Assembly (NCBI GenBank): GCA_030248195.1 | Contig: JASAND010013158.1 | Span: forward strand, 1-64,000 | Length of the DNA stretch: 64,000 bases | Origin: Trissonchulus latispiculum | Taxonomy: Eukaryota; Nematoda; Enoplea; Enoplida; Ironidae | Reading direction: 5' to 3' | Shown: one piece after another, positions 53,401 through 64,000 of the stretch | Numbering within the stretch: position 1 is the first letter of the stretch | How the letters are laid out: every line of letters starts with the position of its first letter | The notes under the pieces: generated by a model | What the model saw: the letters and a program-made list of their open reading frames with translations, nothing else | What the model was told of the DNA's origin: nothing | The model's database searches: none | Translations under genes and position numbers: made by a program

Positions 53401-54013
53401 AACACGCAAACTAAATTCTAGTGTACCTACAATTTGTGTGTTTGCCCGGCCGGTTTTTTGACTCGGCCGGCCGGGTGATGCGAACCGGCCGGCCGGCCGG
53501 CAGGGTCAAAAAAGGCCGGCCGGTCCCATTTTTGCCCTATTTTTTATGTATTTTGCAAAATTTTTAGCATGAAATGATGCATACATTTACTACTGGTTAT
53601 GTATAACAGATAAAATCATGTAGTGTCCGTTTTCTGAAGACCGGCCGGCTACTTCTGACCCGGCGGGCCGGCCGGAATGGCGGCATAGCGGGTCGGCCGT
53701 CCGAGTTTTCCTTGGCCGGTCAACAACTCTACCTACAATACCGAGGACGTCATCTTATTGTTGCAGAGTCAATATGTATTTTATGTGAATTGTGATTCTA
53801 ATACTGCAGCAATACAGGAGAACATTTTGATTTGAAGCATAAGATGTGCTCAAAATATACTACCTTTGTTAACTGATGCAGGATGTGCCTTTACCCAGCC
53901 ACCACACGCATAGGAATGGAAGTCCTCACAGGGATCAGCGGTCTCATCCATGGAAGATAGAAGAATTTTAGACACATCCGCAAATCCATCCGCAGCTGCC
54001 CTGACCGCTAGTA
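43857..54013 (-). CDS. Neprilysin-like (M13) metallopeptidase, 3' exons; probably catalytically altered
   Basis: Three exons recognised: 53864-54013, 53122-53355 and the terminal 43857-45532, all with GT/AG boundaries and matching phases. Exon 1 has [21 protein letters not shown], the hallmark M13 N-lobe start; exon 2 has LQAAFNSC and [11 protein letters not shown]. The terminal exon has NAEYNRDRN (substrate-binding N-A-x-Y region), HEIGHAFDQ (zinc site, catalytic Glu), [13 protein letters not shown] (transition-state His) and C-x-V-W at the C-terminus. The third zinc ligand, Glu in the usual E-N-x-x-D motif, is Asp here (DNTADN), and the following GG is LA, so activity is doubtful, as in insect 'neprilysin-like' proteins. 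M13 enzymes are type II membrane or secreted peptidases; the exon with the membrane anchor was not found. Confidence 0.85.
45600..47388. other. M13 intron, first part; no supported gene
   Basis: AT-rich, several short frames without motifs. Probably old repeat DNA. Confidence 0.4.
47389..47600. repeat. (TTA)n microsatellite
   Basis: About 200 bp of TAT/ATT trinucleotide repeats with some interruptions. Confidence 0.95.
47866..48290 (+). mobile_element. LTR of a retroelement with four palindromic CCTCTTAA-TGAGG motifs
   Basis: Sequence in front of a priming-site-like TGGTGGCAGCGGTGGGAT (48293 onward) and a gag gene. It includes four copies of CCTCTTAACTGAGG or a variant (48014, 48063, 48119, 48168). 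The LTR start is not well defined. Confidence 0.5.
48327..49724 (+). pseudogene. Gag of the intronic LTR element
   Basis: Two frames: 48327-48752 (Ala/Ser/Thr-rich start followed by a helical segment) and 48888-49724 (capsid-like region with [30 protein letters not shown], then a zinc knuckle C-x2-C-x4-H-x4-C at about residue 235, [14 protein letters not shown]). A frame change lies around 48750-48890. Confidence 0.7.
49858..50289 (+). pseudogene. Env-like frame of the intronic LTR element (truncated)
   Basis: A 143-codon frame containing a hydrophobic stretch [15 protein letters not shown] (around residues 64-78) followed by Ala-Pro-rich and Cys-containing sequence ([22 protein letters not shown]), as expected for a signal peptide plus the start of a retroelement envelope-like glycoprotein. 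It ends after about 65 more residues. No fusion peptide or transmembrane anchor follows. Confidence 0.4.
50440..51371 (+). pseudogene. Second zinc knuckle and integrase fragment of LTR elements
   Basis: At 50502-50560 a knuckle [18 protein letters not shown] motif; at 51138-51371 an integrase core beginning [12 protein letters not shown], with [15 protein letters not shown] and LTDLDS at its end. Protease and RT are absent between them. A short CA repeat follows (51371-51400). Confidence 0.6.
52510..53116 (+). mobile_element. 5'-truncated LINE 3' end with (TTGAA)n tail
   Basis: The frame 52730-53050, with its continuation upstream, encodes the C-terminal region of CR1/Jockey-like reverse transcriptases ([11 protein letters not shown], ...[46 protein letters not shown]). 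It ends with ATTGAATTGAATTGAAT. The tail reaches the splice donor of the M13 exon at 53122. Confidence 0.75.
53122..53355 (-). CDS. Internal exon of the M13 peptidase gene (N-lobe)
   Basis: 234 nt between CTTTTCTAG and GTAAGA. Encodes the alpha-helical region ending ...[11 protein letters not shown]. The LINE tail begins only a few nucleotides inside the following intron. Confidence 0.85.
53434..53731. mobile_element. GC-rich hAT-type MITE
   Basis: Flanked by CCTACAAT (53426-53433 and 53732-53739), an 8-bp duplication. Degenerate terminal repeats TTGTGTGTTTG / CAACAACTCTA. Interior dominated by GGCCGGCC. Lies in an M13 intron. Confidence 0.65.
53864..54013 (-). CDS. Internal exon of the M13 peptidase gene (start of ectodomain)
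   Basis: 150 nt between TTCATTCAG and GTAGTA. Encodes ...[24 protein letters not shown], the conserved beginning of M13 ectodomains with two disulfide cysteines. Not visible as a long frame. Confidence 0.85.
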
Positions 54014-54949
54014 CTGAATGAACAAAGCATGATTAAGCATGAATCTGATGGGTGCGATAAGTGTGTTCAAACTGCGAGACTATCCTTGCTCCGACTTGAA
54101 TTGACTTGCGAAGTAACATGTGCTGATCTGATAAAAAGATAAATGAAGAAATAAAACGTTTTAAAAGTATTATTATTAAAAAACAAACATAGCCAAGAGT
54201 CACGTTCTTATATGTATTGTGTTGTGATCATCCGATTAAGTACTGTTAGTAGCTTTGACGCGAGCAAGTCCGCATCATTAATAACGGTAACGAATTTGAA
54301 TTTTCCTACCCCTAGACGTCGGTTGTCATTGGTTCCCAGTCTCACAGGCCTTAAATTCCCCATCACCCTCCTGCCCTCCTCACAGGTGGACACGGGTGGG
54401 ACGGTTAAGAGGTCCCGAAATTGCTTCCAAAAGCGAAGAAATTGGCTACAAGAGGTAAGAAAATTACCGAAAAATAGGTTTTACTACTAAAAATTTCCAA
54501 AAATGTTTTGGCTTCGCCTAAATTTTCCACTTGAAACCACTATTGTTCCTACAAAACGTCCAGAAAATTTTGTTTTTGCTAAAAAGCGTTGTTTCGTTAA
54601 AAAACGGCAAAACTCGCTATAAAATCGATTTCAAACGTATTCGTAAGAAATATCGATTCCACAAGGGGTACCTAAACTTGCTTCCACAAGGGTCAGTGCA
54701 ATTTGACTTCCCGTTCAGGTATCGCCCTCCTCCAGCTCAATTAACAGTTTTCGATCTTCAAAACCTTCTCTAAGCTCAAGTTAATAAACAGGAACGACAA
54801 CGACAATTTCAATTGAAAGAGATGAACGCTGTCAACAACAACTGCGACAAATACAAAAGGGAGCATATTGTAATCAATAAGATTCTTTGGCCGCCGTTAT
54901 GCAACAGCAGCAAGCAAACTTGACTGCTTTGTTAAAGGACGGCACTGAT

Positions 54950-55880
54950 TGTTAGCTGGACTTAATACTTCCTTATTTCCACAACTGTCTGTTGCCCTCG
55001 CGCTGCCACGAACTTTCCACGGAGGCGAACAAAAAGATAGCATAGTATTCGAAGATTGGATATTTTAAATCAAAGAGTATGCCAGGATAGGTGCGCAACA
55101 GGAATTGGGGGTACTCGATAGTGTTGTTGAAGCTGTGGCTTGGGATAGTCCAGGTCGTTAGCCTCCTGGTCAGACATACTTTAGATGATGTAGCTGCACA
55201 TTTAAAACCTTTGGAAAGCTAAGGCTGCATGTGTCCAAGGTCTTCTATCTTCCCATCAAGAAACAACAATTTCAACGCTTGGTAAAGACCAACAGGATAG
55301 GACCCGCATGGACATTAAGAAAAAACTGTCACTAAAGAACAAATAAGCCAAACTCTTGCGAAGAAGCAAATCACACTTCTGCAAGCAAGGCGGTACATAA
55401 AGGGAAACTGGCTACGGGTACCCAATGGGTGGCTGACAAACCTAAGTCAAAATCAGCAGTAAAATGTCACAGCTGTAATAAAAAGGGAGCCAATTAAGAA
55501 GCACGAAGTTTTTAAAAGTATTATTATTTAAATACGAGCATAATGAGAAACGTTCCACGCTTCGTCATCATTCATAGTTACTGTTAGTCGCTTTGCTAAT
55601 AGTTAAGCCGCCGATTATTTGTGAATGTCACGATCCAGGAAACAAGGAAATATCGGAGTTGTCTCCAATTTAGATGGATAGCCTGGCAAATGATGGCGTT
55701 GGACATTACCTTTCTTCACCGGAGTAAACACGGAAATAGTTTCGTATTAGTAGCCGTGAACCATTTCTCCACCAATTTTGCCAGGCGTATATCTTAGAAG
55801 ATATATCGTCAAATGCAACCATCCAAGCAGTCAAATGCTTGGTTGTAAGATTTAATGGTTGAATCGTGTCCGCAGAAAAT
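54950..55880 (+). pseudogene. Decayed Gypsy gag and integrase remnants
   Basis: Gag-like LPRTFHGGEQKDSIVFEDWI (near 55000) and a CHSCNKKGA knuckle half (55468), then integrase-like ALDITFLHRSKHGNSFVLVAVNHFS (around 55700). Stops and frameshifts throughout. Confidence 0.5.
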
Positions 55881-58132
55881 AATCATCTTGCATCTTGCAT
55901 CGCCATCTTGCACTGTGGCCACCCTACGCGGGCAAACTTATAGTGATGAGAATCCTCTCACCGTGACCTGCAACTTGGCTCTTTCTTATTTTCTTTATTT
56001 TCATGTAGTAATTTTAAAGTAGTTTTCGAGTATTTTCAATTCCTTACAATTTAACAGATAACAGCGAAAATTGATTTTCGAGGTCCAAAACAGACATTTT
56101 TCAAAAAATCAAATTATTGCAAGATTTCAACAGCGTCAACAGCGCTGGTCCCTCGGTCAAGTATTTTTTGTATTTGTACTTCTAAACCCAATGAAAATGT
56201 TCGCTGGTATGCAATTACTTTTAACAATGTAGGTACTGAGAGGTCCTTTCAAGTCTTAGCCCTTTCTAATCGAGCAAAGTTGGGGGTCGGGCAAACCTGC
56301 ATCCGTCAATTACAATCTCAGCACTGATTAAATGGCTCAAACTTCACAAGGCAGATCTGTCAATCCTTAGATTACCTAATAATTAGTTGACCGCTCAACG
56401 GAACTTGGAGGTCCACTAATTATCCTACCTAAACAACGCTTCCGTAACTTGACTCCGGTCCACCTTGGTCTCATATCAAATCCCTAATCTATTATAGACA
56501 AAAGTCACGAGATGCATGTATCGTTACAATTTACTGGACAGTTAAAATGCCACAATCATAGATTTAGTTCAGAGTTCAGACTGAGTAAGAGAAACAACAC
56601 GTGTTGCAAAGAGACTACAACCTTCAGCTAGTTTTGCTAGATCTCACATAAAATTGATCCGCTGAGATACACTTCAAAATGCAAACCCTTTTCTTTGTCC
56701 TCGATTTACTTTAGTCCTAGTGTAAATCCAAAACGGCAGAAATAAAAGCTAAATAAAGTTAATACAGAATCACGCGAACAGGTGAAAACGGTGGTGCAAA
56801 TTGCCCAAACTTAAAAAAACTAGTTACGGAAAGATTCTGTGCAAGAGCTGAAGTTGGGGAAACCTATCAGAACTTCTGACTTGAATACAACTATCCTTAA
56901 AGAAACAACGAAGCAAGCAAGAATCGCAAAGCAAAATTTTTATTCTTTACCTGCCAATAATATGAAGAATTTAATAGTGACCTTGTCCATCACGTTCAAT
57001 CACTGAAACAAAATCATATAAAAACAGCTGAATAGATGGCAAAATAGTTAAAGTATGGCCAATAGTTCTTCTAAAACAATTTGTCAATGTCAGGTTTCGT
57101 TTGTTTACTAAAATAGTTGAAAAATGTGGCATCTTATCAAATCGGCGCGGCACTTTGATCGAATAAAAAATTATATCAGCAGTCATTGAAGAGCAAATAC
57201 AGGTCAGAGTTTGAAGCATATCAATAAAAATACCTACTGATTGTATGCTTTTCTACTTAGTTCAGCATAACTAAGTGCATATATTTTTTGCGACAGCTGC
57301 ATTACAGTTAACGTGCCCAAAAGTTTTAGATAATGAAACGAATCTGTCAGTGAAAAAGTGAGATCACTACTAGTGCTGGGACCCGTTCCAAAGGAACCGT
57401 TAGAACCGGAACTGGTAGGATTTTTAGAACCGGAAGCGGTAGCTTTTGGACTCGGACCGGTTACAGTGTTAGTTTTGACTGAAACTCCGATCCAAGTTTA
57501 TTAACACTTTATCCGGAGTTTCAATTCAGCATTTAGAATTGAACTTTTTGGAATTATGATTCAGTCTGAAAGTTTTGTCATCGGTTAAGTTCTTATGTAA
57601 TGGTCGAGGATTTGATATTTTTGAATGATTTTAACAGCAGTTGTGAGTCTATATTTAAGTTTCTGAACCGTCTTATAACAAAATTATATCTATTATAAAT
57701 TATCAAGGTTGGCAAAGCTAGGTGTAATGTGGGTAACAGTGGTTGCGCCATTACCCCCTTTCCAAAATATTCATAATTCTTTCTTTCGCTGTTTCCCCTT
57801 AAATTTCCCAAAAATCCTCCAAATTTCCCCTAAATTCTGTATAAATATTGTATATATTTGAATTATTGTTGGGTAGCCCGATATTCATGTATAATTTTAT
57901 GTAGATTTTGTAAGTTGTAGTGCTATTTCTACGCTCATATGGCAAAATTACTTTAAATCTTTATTTCCATCTAATTTAGAGCGTACAGGCAACACTGCAG
58001 TAAAGGTGTTAATTTTGAAAGATTGTTCATGCTGTCTATGTGGCAGTCACGTCACAGCTTCTCATGTTGACAAACATGATTGCATCATCAGTTGGGATTT
58101 TCTGTTTACGTTTTGGGGGTTCCCTATTTTTG
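55881..58132. other. No supported gene
   Basis: AT-rich sequence. Short frames on both strands lack motifs. A GGAACCG/CGGTTCC-rich segment at 57385-57460 may be a small degenerate repeat. Confidence 0.45.
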
Positions 58133-58516
58133 TGCAGTGACGGCCGAGTGGTTAAGGTGTTCGATTTCGGATCCGATAGTCCGAGGTTCGAATCTCCGCT
58201 GCCACAAGGCTTTAACAAATCCCCTTGAGTAAGGGACAAGCACATATGGGTTCGCCGTGGGCTCCAGCCAACCCAGCTGTCTATTTTTAGCTGGTCGGTA
58301 AATGGGTACCACTACGTTGGGAAGGTAACAGGAGTCTGTGTTCTGGCGTAAGCCTTATGAAGAGCTGGCCCCACTTCCACAGATGTAGTCAACATTTGAG
58401 TTGTCGCTTCTGGCTTCGGGCTGAAAATCCGGAGATAAGCACCGGCACCCTATAACCTTCTGGAGGTTGGAGTTCTCTCCAGGGGTCACTTTACTTTACT
58501 TTTACTTTATTTTTAC
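58133..58516 (+). mobile_element. tRNA-derived SINE
   Basis: Head resembling a class II (Ser/Leu-type) tRNA: GCAGTGACGGCCGAGTGG with the A box at 58141-58157 and B box GGTTCGAATCT at 58185-58195, ends able to pair over several bases. It is followed by a body of about 290 bp and a tail of CTTTA/TTTTA repeats (58487-58516). Confidence 0.8.
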
Positions 58517-59052
58517 CTACTTCCCGCGTTTCCAAGAGATTGTAAGTTTCGTTTTTCTTTGTTTTTGTTAAATTAAGCTTTATAACTTATACTCTAAATT
58601 TATTCTCTATTCTTCCTTTTATTTAAAATTCCCAACTCAACTCTTCCTCCCCTTCAAATTCCGGTGGGATCGCCTCGCTTCTCCTACTTATTTCCTCCCA
58701 ATTTTTGCCGCTTCAACTGGTTCCCCCCGTTCCCATTTTATTTGTTATTGCCTTCCCCCCCTGGTTTATATTTCTATGTAGTGGGTTGTCCGGTGTTATT
58801 ATTTGTGTATTTTACAGTGGTACGCCATTGATAATTTTCTAGTTTTTCTTTGAAACTCGTGAATTGCCCTATTTCTATTAAAACATCTTTAACTTTTAAT
58901 GTTTAAATCACTAATATTGTCTTCTAATTTATTTAGCTAGCGTAAAAATATGTTTGCCTATATATTATATAACGAGTAAACGAGTCTTGACTTATTCTTG
59001 CAGGTTCACAATCAGTAGTGCATGCCCAATGATGAACTCCTCTCGTGCCTAC

Positions 59053-60067
59053 TTAAGGTGCTGGTATCGCTTTGTGTAAATTTGACCCTATAGGCTTTAA
59101 TTCTTTATGAAAGTGGATGAAACTTTCCAAATATACTATTTCGGTGCTCTTTAACATTCCGGGACCAGTCCCGCATTTTTAGGTGCAAAGATAAGAAATT
59201 TTTGGTTTTTGCCATTATTCTCTCAGCACATAGTCGAGACACCAGATTGGTTGGTATGGCTGGAAAGAGGGCGCAAAAACGAACATTTTTGCTTTTACAA
59301 CTTTTGAGCTATCTCTAATGGTTAAGTCAGTATAAGCAAAAAACGATTTTTTGGGTCCAAAAATGGACGTTTTCGAGAAAATCAGTTTTTTCAAAATTAC
59401 TGCCAAATCGTACGGACAATTTTGGTTTATTTATACTCGATCGATATACAGTCTCATTGCACATTTCATCAATCCTATTAGCCGGAGTTTGTTGCTCTAA
59501 ACTAGAGATTTGGCCGAAAAACCATTTTGGCAAAACTGCGATTATTTTGTTTTGAACATCGATTTCTCAAAAACTACCCAATGGATTCGCGTGATTTTTG
59601 GCAGAATGAGAATTCGCACTATTGCGGAGGGACATTTTTCTTGGTTTGAGCTAAAACATCTCCAGTTGCGAGAAAACTCAATGCAAAGTTGCGAAATTTT
59701 GTGTCACCGCACATTTAATGGATTTTCTTTTCTGTTAAGACCTGCTGAGCCAAATCCAAAAAAATGTCCCTCGGCCCACATGTCCTTTATAGGACAGCAC
59801 AAGAAAAATTTTTGGCCGATTCCACAGTTTTGAGAAATCCATGTTCAAAAATTTTTGGTCTATATTCAGCCTGTCAGATGTCAGTATGTCAGAAAATTTT
59901 AGCTATTATTTCCGGATTTTTACTAGTTTCGTACTCTCACGAGAATCTGCAGATTATAAGCATTAAAATGATGTATAAAGCTCTTTCTAACTCACAAAAT
60001 TGCGAAAGTTATGGCGTTTCAAAAAATACGCACAAAAGCACTGCACAAAACGATACCAGCACCTTAA
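59053..60067. mobile_element. TTAA-flanked MITE of about 1 kb
   Basis: TTAA at 59053-59056 and 60064-60067. Terminal inverted repeats GGTGCTGGTATCGCTTTGTG with one mismatch. No transposase. A related fragment is at 23740-24170. Confidence 0.82.
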
Positions 60068-60879
60068 GGTGGTAGTACCACTACCGGGGTGGACTTTGAA
60101 CAGATGCAGTGAACTAAATACTTAATGAATCGGCTTGAAATTTGGCACATTTAATCTTTATTATGTTTCCTACAAAATGGGCTGGTTCTGACGTCTGTAG
60201 TGTTAGGCTTGCTGGCTACACGGAAGGGAACGACATTAAAACTTTTTATTTTAATTGCACCTCCAATTTTAAACGAATTGCATTGAAACTTTGCAGACAT
60301 ACTAGGCATTTAAATACCCTCAGGCCGTTTTTTAGTTTCTTGATTTATTCAGTTTTGCATGAAAACAAGCAATTTGAATATTTTAAAAATTTGGTCTAAA
60401 CAGGCAACTGAATATTTTGAAAAACTGAAAAAAACGGCCTAAGGGTATTAGCACGATGAACATGCACACCAAGTCTTATCATTCGACGATGTGGCTGTCA
60501 AAAGTTATTTGAAAAAAGTTATAAGGTGCGTTTTGCAAATGCTCAATGGAACTACCTTGGTTAGCTAGGAATAGGTTTATGGAGGCAATTTGAAAATTTC
60601 AAAGGATAGAGGAGGAGAACAGCGCTGCATTATGGGATGGGTCTATTTCATGGCATAGGCAGACCGGGGGGGGGGGGGGAGGATGGTAAGGGCCCAGGTC
60701 ATTTTATCAATCCAATTCTATTTTGGGGATACATGGATTGAACATTTGGTACGGAAGCTATTTGAGGAAAATTTAACGAAAAAGTTCACTGTCTATGTGT
60801 TTGTTTTTACGGTTAGTAGTAAACATATATTATTGAGGGCAATTATATACGTTTTAACTGCTGTATGTTGCGCCTAACC

Positions 60880-62110
60880 ATAGTTTCCTGGACAGCTTTG
60901 GTTGGGGGTAAATCGCGGAAATCACTCGAAAGGGCGGATTTGCCTTGTCCACGCATTCACCCCACCCCAAAATTCGGGCCTCAGAAAATTAGACAAATTA
61001 CCAAATTTATGCTAAATTGTTTGTTTTTAGCTCATTGTTTCCAAAAAAGGCTTTTTTTAACGTTCTAGTCCTTTTCGTATCATTTTAAAGCAATTTTTGA
61101 CACAAAATTTTCGAATAATTTTCGAAAAATTACCATATTCTAGCAAACTTCTATTAACTTTTTGATTTGGTGGACTTCCAAAAAGTGTTGGGGTTCAGGG
61201 GAGTAGCCGAAAATAGGAGGGATTGTCAAAAATTCTGAGGTTAATATTAACTTGGAAAGGGGAATTCGGTTCGGAGGGAAGGATCCCTCAAACACTGCCA
61301 AAAACTCGCTGTATTTTCGATTTTTTGCTATTTATGGACACTTTTGGGCTCAAAACTTGGGGCTCGGGGAGGGGGGCGTAGTGAAATTTGAAAATCGGGG
61401 GTCACCAAAATTTGTCGTTTTGGGGAGTGGGTCCCTATTAGTCCTCTCTAGCACAACAACATATGTCTGAAACTAAAATTTTTTAAAAATTTAAATTTTT
61501 TTAATTTTCGTAAAATTTTTCAAAAAGTCCAAATTTTTGGAGTGTTTATTATTGCGATAAATACACGTTTTTAATGGTTGTATGGACTTTCTGACTCAAT
61601 ATTGACAATGTTGTGGACTCAGAAACACATTCAAGTTTTCGAGTTCAAAACCCTTAACGAATATTAATTGAATATAATTTGGCATTAACAATGGCTGAAA
61701 ATGCGATTTTTGCCATAAAATTTTCTAAGGGGACATCTGGGGGGTCGCAGGAGGGATTGGGAGGGTTGAAAACAAATATAGGTGTGTTAGGGGCGACCCC
61801 CCCCCCCCCACCAAAACGACAAATTTCCGCGACCCCCCCCCCAGATTTTCAGATTTTGCCAACTCCCCCCCCCCTAATTTTTGGCCCAAAAGTGGCCAAA
61901 AATGGCAAAAAAACTCGAAAATTTATGGTTTTTTTGGCAATTTTGGCGGACCTTCCCTCCCTCCATCGGGACCGCCCCCCCCCCAGAGTTTTTGCCCAGC
62001 CACACCTATGGTTGAAAAAGCATCCCTCCAATTTCGGCGGGGGGTCCTCCACCCCAAATCCCCGTTTCTATGAATTCTAAGGAGGGCCGTCCCCTACCCA
62101 GCATTGGGAC
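60880..62110. repeat. C/G-run-rich foldback repeat
   Basis: Segment 61255-61440 has an inverted counterpart at 61790-61970 (for instance CAAAATTTGTCGTTTTGG against CCAAAACGACAAATTT). Many C or G homopolymers of 8-12 bases. No gene. Confidence 0.6.
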
Positions 62111-62269
62111 CTCAGAAAATTCCAAAAAAATGCTTAACAACAAAACTGCCCTGTGCTTAGACTGTTTTTCTTCAATGCAAGCTTTGCATTCACCGTATTA
62201 GGCGTTTCTACAGTTTTTAGATCTATTTTACGTCATTGACTCAACATAGATCTGGGCTTTTTCTAGACG

Positions 62270-62610
62270 AAAAAAGTGGGGGTGGGGAAAGTGGAGGGAG
62301 CCCCCCCCCCCCACTAGTGGGGGGGAACCCAAAAGTGGGGGGGGGAATCCAAAGTAGTCTAAAATTTGCAAAAATGCAGTAAAAATAGCCTGTTTTCTAC
62401 ATATATTGCTATAACTATGCTAAAAAGTGCTCAAAAATTGAGTTTGAGTATATACCAAAATAGACGATTTTTGACCAAAAATCCTAAAAATTTGGCATTT
62501 TCTGGGCATCTTATAGTGATTGGGGGAGGGGGAAGTCCAAAAACGTGGGGGTGGCGCCGAGTGGTGGGGGAACCCAAAAAGTCCCCCCCCCAAGTAAAAA
62601 AGCCCAGATA
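62270..62610. repeat. G/C homopolymer-rich segment with inverted relatedness to 60880-62110
   Basis: AAAAGTGGGGG and CCCCCCCCC runs plus AAAAATTTGGCATTTT-like AT segments. Short frames here are not supported. Confidence 0.45.
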
Positions 62611-64000
62611 GATTACGAAATTTCGAGACTGCCGGAAATTGGGGAAGCAAGCCAAAAAAATATATGTGTGAAGAAAATGGTTCTATTAGCACTAGTAAAT
62701 TAGAGTTGGAAAGGTTTCCCTAAAAGCTACACCTTTTGTCTTCACAGAGTAGTGCCTCCTTTGTTAATGGTTAGATCTCACTCCTGAATTACAGGGGTCA
62801 GCAGAATAACAATAGTTCCAAGAATCGAGCTTACATCTATTGGTTCTATCACTAGACAGCAGTTTAGTCAACCCACACAATAATTAATACAAAAATATCC
62901 GGTTTAGTTGTTCCAAAACGAGTCTTCAGGGGCCTCGCAGGTTAATTTCCAGTATAACTTCCTAATTACTTAGTCAAGAACGAATCACTCACTAAACTTT
63001 GAGATCCGTTCTCGAGTCCTTACTTAAACTGGGCTTCCGTAAGTAAGACAATGGTCCACCCAGTTCTCAAGAGCGATCACTATGTTAAACTAATTATTCG
63101 AGCAGCCCGTGATTAGTCAGTTCTCGCTTTCAATGACGCAACGTTAAGCCGGTTAAGTTATCACCAAACCCATGAAATTTTAGGTCATTTAATTAATACC
63201 AGAATATTCAATCATAACTAAGAATCAGATGATATTCACGCATGAAAACAAGACTGGGACATACAATGAAACAGATTACGATTTTACCACAAGGTTCACC
63301 TACGCCTACGAAACAGATCAACAAGTTTGGGCTACTCAATAAACAAACATCAACTTGAACTAATTCCCTTCGATAATTAAAATCTTAGACTGACTTCACG
63401 ATTTTCCGATAAGCTGAAAATGGTATTTGACCCCACTAAAGTAAAGCGCATCAAGTTTGACTCAGGGTAAACCCTTTTCACATTACCTTAACTCCGCAGA
63501 GTTGTCCTGAGAAAGATCCGGAGAATGACGTGAAGACACTGCAAGCGTGAATAGCGAGTAGTACTACCGAACTGGCAGAACTGGATCACAATTCGCTGGT
63601 TGAGTCTGGCTATATTGCACAACAAACAACTATCACGGACCACGTCCTTACTGGACTCCAAGTAAGACGAACAGGCACAACGGCCACAAAACGTTATACG
63701 CAGAATCAAAGGCAAATCTGCCAAGCCAACCAAACCGTATCACTGCCGGGCCAAGACTGACTGCGTTATGACGTCAGGTCGAGAACTCCCTTCCTGTCAA
63801 TCAAAGTGTGACGTAGAAGGCAAGCCCCGCCTCGTGTTACGTGTAGTGTATGTGTGTGTGAATGTGTCCTACGGTACTTCACGTCATTCCCCCTCTGACT
63901 CAGCGGCCTCCCTGGAAGTTCTTTGATGTCTTTGAAACAGTAGCTCAATGTTTGATTGATGGGGTTACCTGGGGTTTCAGGTGGTCCCCTAGTGTCCCAA
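62611..64000. other. No supported gene
   Basis: No recognisable motif. A TGTGTGTG tract is at 63850-63865. Confidence 0.5.

Noticed and set aside
58133..58205. Functional tRNA-Ser gene
   Set aside because: The anticodon arm does not fold well, and a SINE body with tail follows.
61679..62080. 133-codon Pro-rich frame
   Set aside because: Lies in C-run foldback repeat; homopolymer-driven.

Overview
The window is eukaryotic, almost certainly from an invertebrate animal. It contains spliced genes with GT..AG introns, a neprilysin-type (M13) peptidase gene interrupted by a 7.6 kb intron, tRNA-derived SINE sequence, a LINE tail, LTR and tyrosine-recombinase retroelements and many palindromic DNA transposons. 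No conserved bacterial features were seen. I cannot name the species from sequence alone.

Bases 1-12600 are the most informative part: a Polinton/Maverick (adintovirus-like) element with every gene on the minus strand. From its 5' side it carries a multi-exon protein-primed-type DNA polymerase B with C2H2 fingers, a chromodomain integrase, a zinc-finger/P-loop packaging ATPase, two small conserved-type proteins, a NADAR-domain protein, a TATA-binding-protein (TBP) homologue, a minor-structural-type protein, a small lysine-rich protein, an F54H12.2-like capsid candidate, a membrane protein and three small terminal ORFs. The structural half is extremely compact, with stop/start overlaps. Five genes have a TATAAAAG/T octamer ending 24 to 37 nt before the ATG. 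The polymerase and two terminal ORFs instead share a 20-bp element. I read this as two promoter classes in an element that brings its own TBP. No adenain-type protease and no terminal inverted repeats were found, and the polymerase reading frame has one frameshift, so this copy may be decaying.

Bases 12600-26480 are mostly repeats: degenerate minisatellites, a 113-bp tandem array, a 21-bp array open in several frames, MITEs, long foldback elements and a hAT MITE nested inside a TTAA-flanked foldback. Two DNA-binding fragments (SANT-like and CENP-B/pogo-like) lie among them. A Ser/Lys-rich probable host exon is at 26487-26984.

Bases 27138-31954 are a rearranged tyrosine-recombinase retroelement with repeated gag and terminal segments. 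Bases 33076-43450 hold a long CTTT microsatellite and scrambled Gypsy-type LTR elements, one of them flanked by two recognisable LTRs, followed by two palindromic elements side by side.

Bases 43857-54013 (minus) are the 3' exons of the M13 peptidase gene; its large intron holds another LTR element, a TTA microsatellite and a LINE 3' end. The remainder to 64000 contains a hAT MITE, gag/integrase relics, a SINE, a TTAA-flanked MITE and C-rich foldback repeats. No gene was supported after about 56000.
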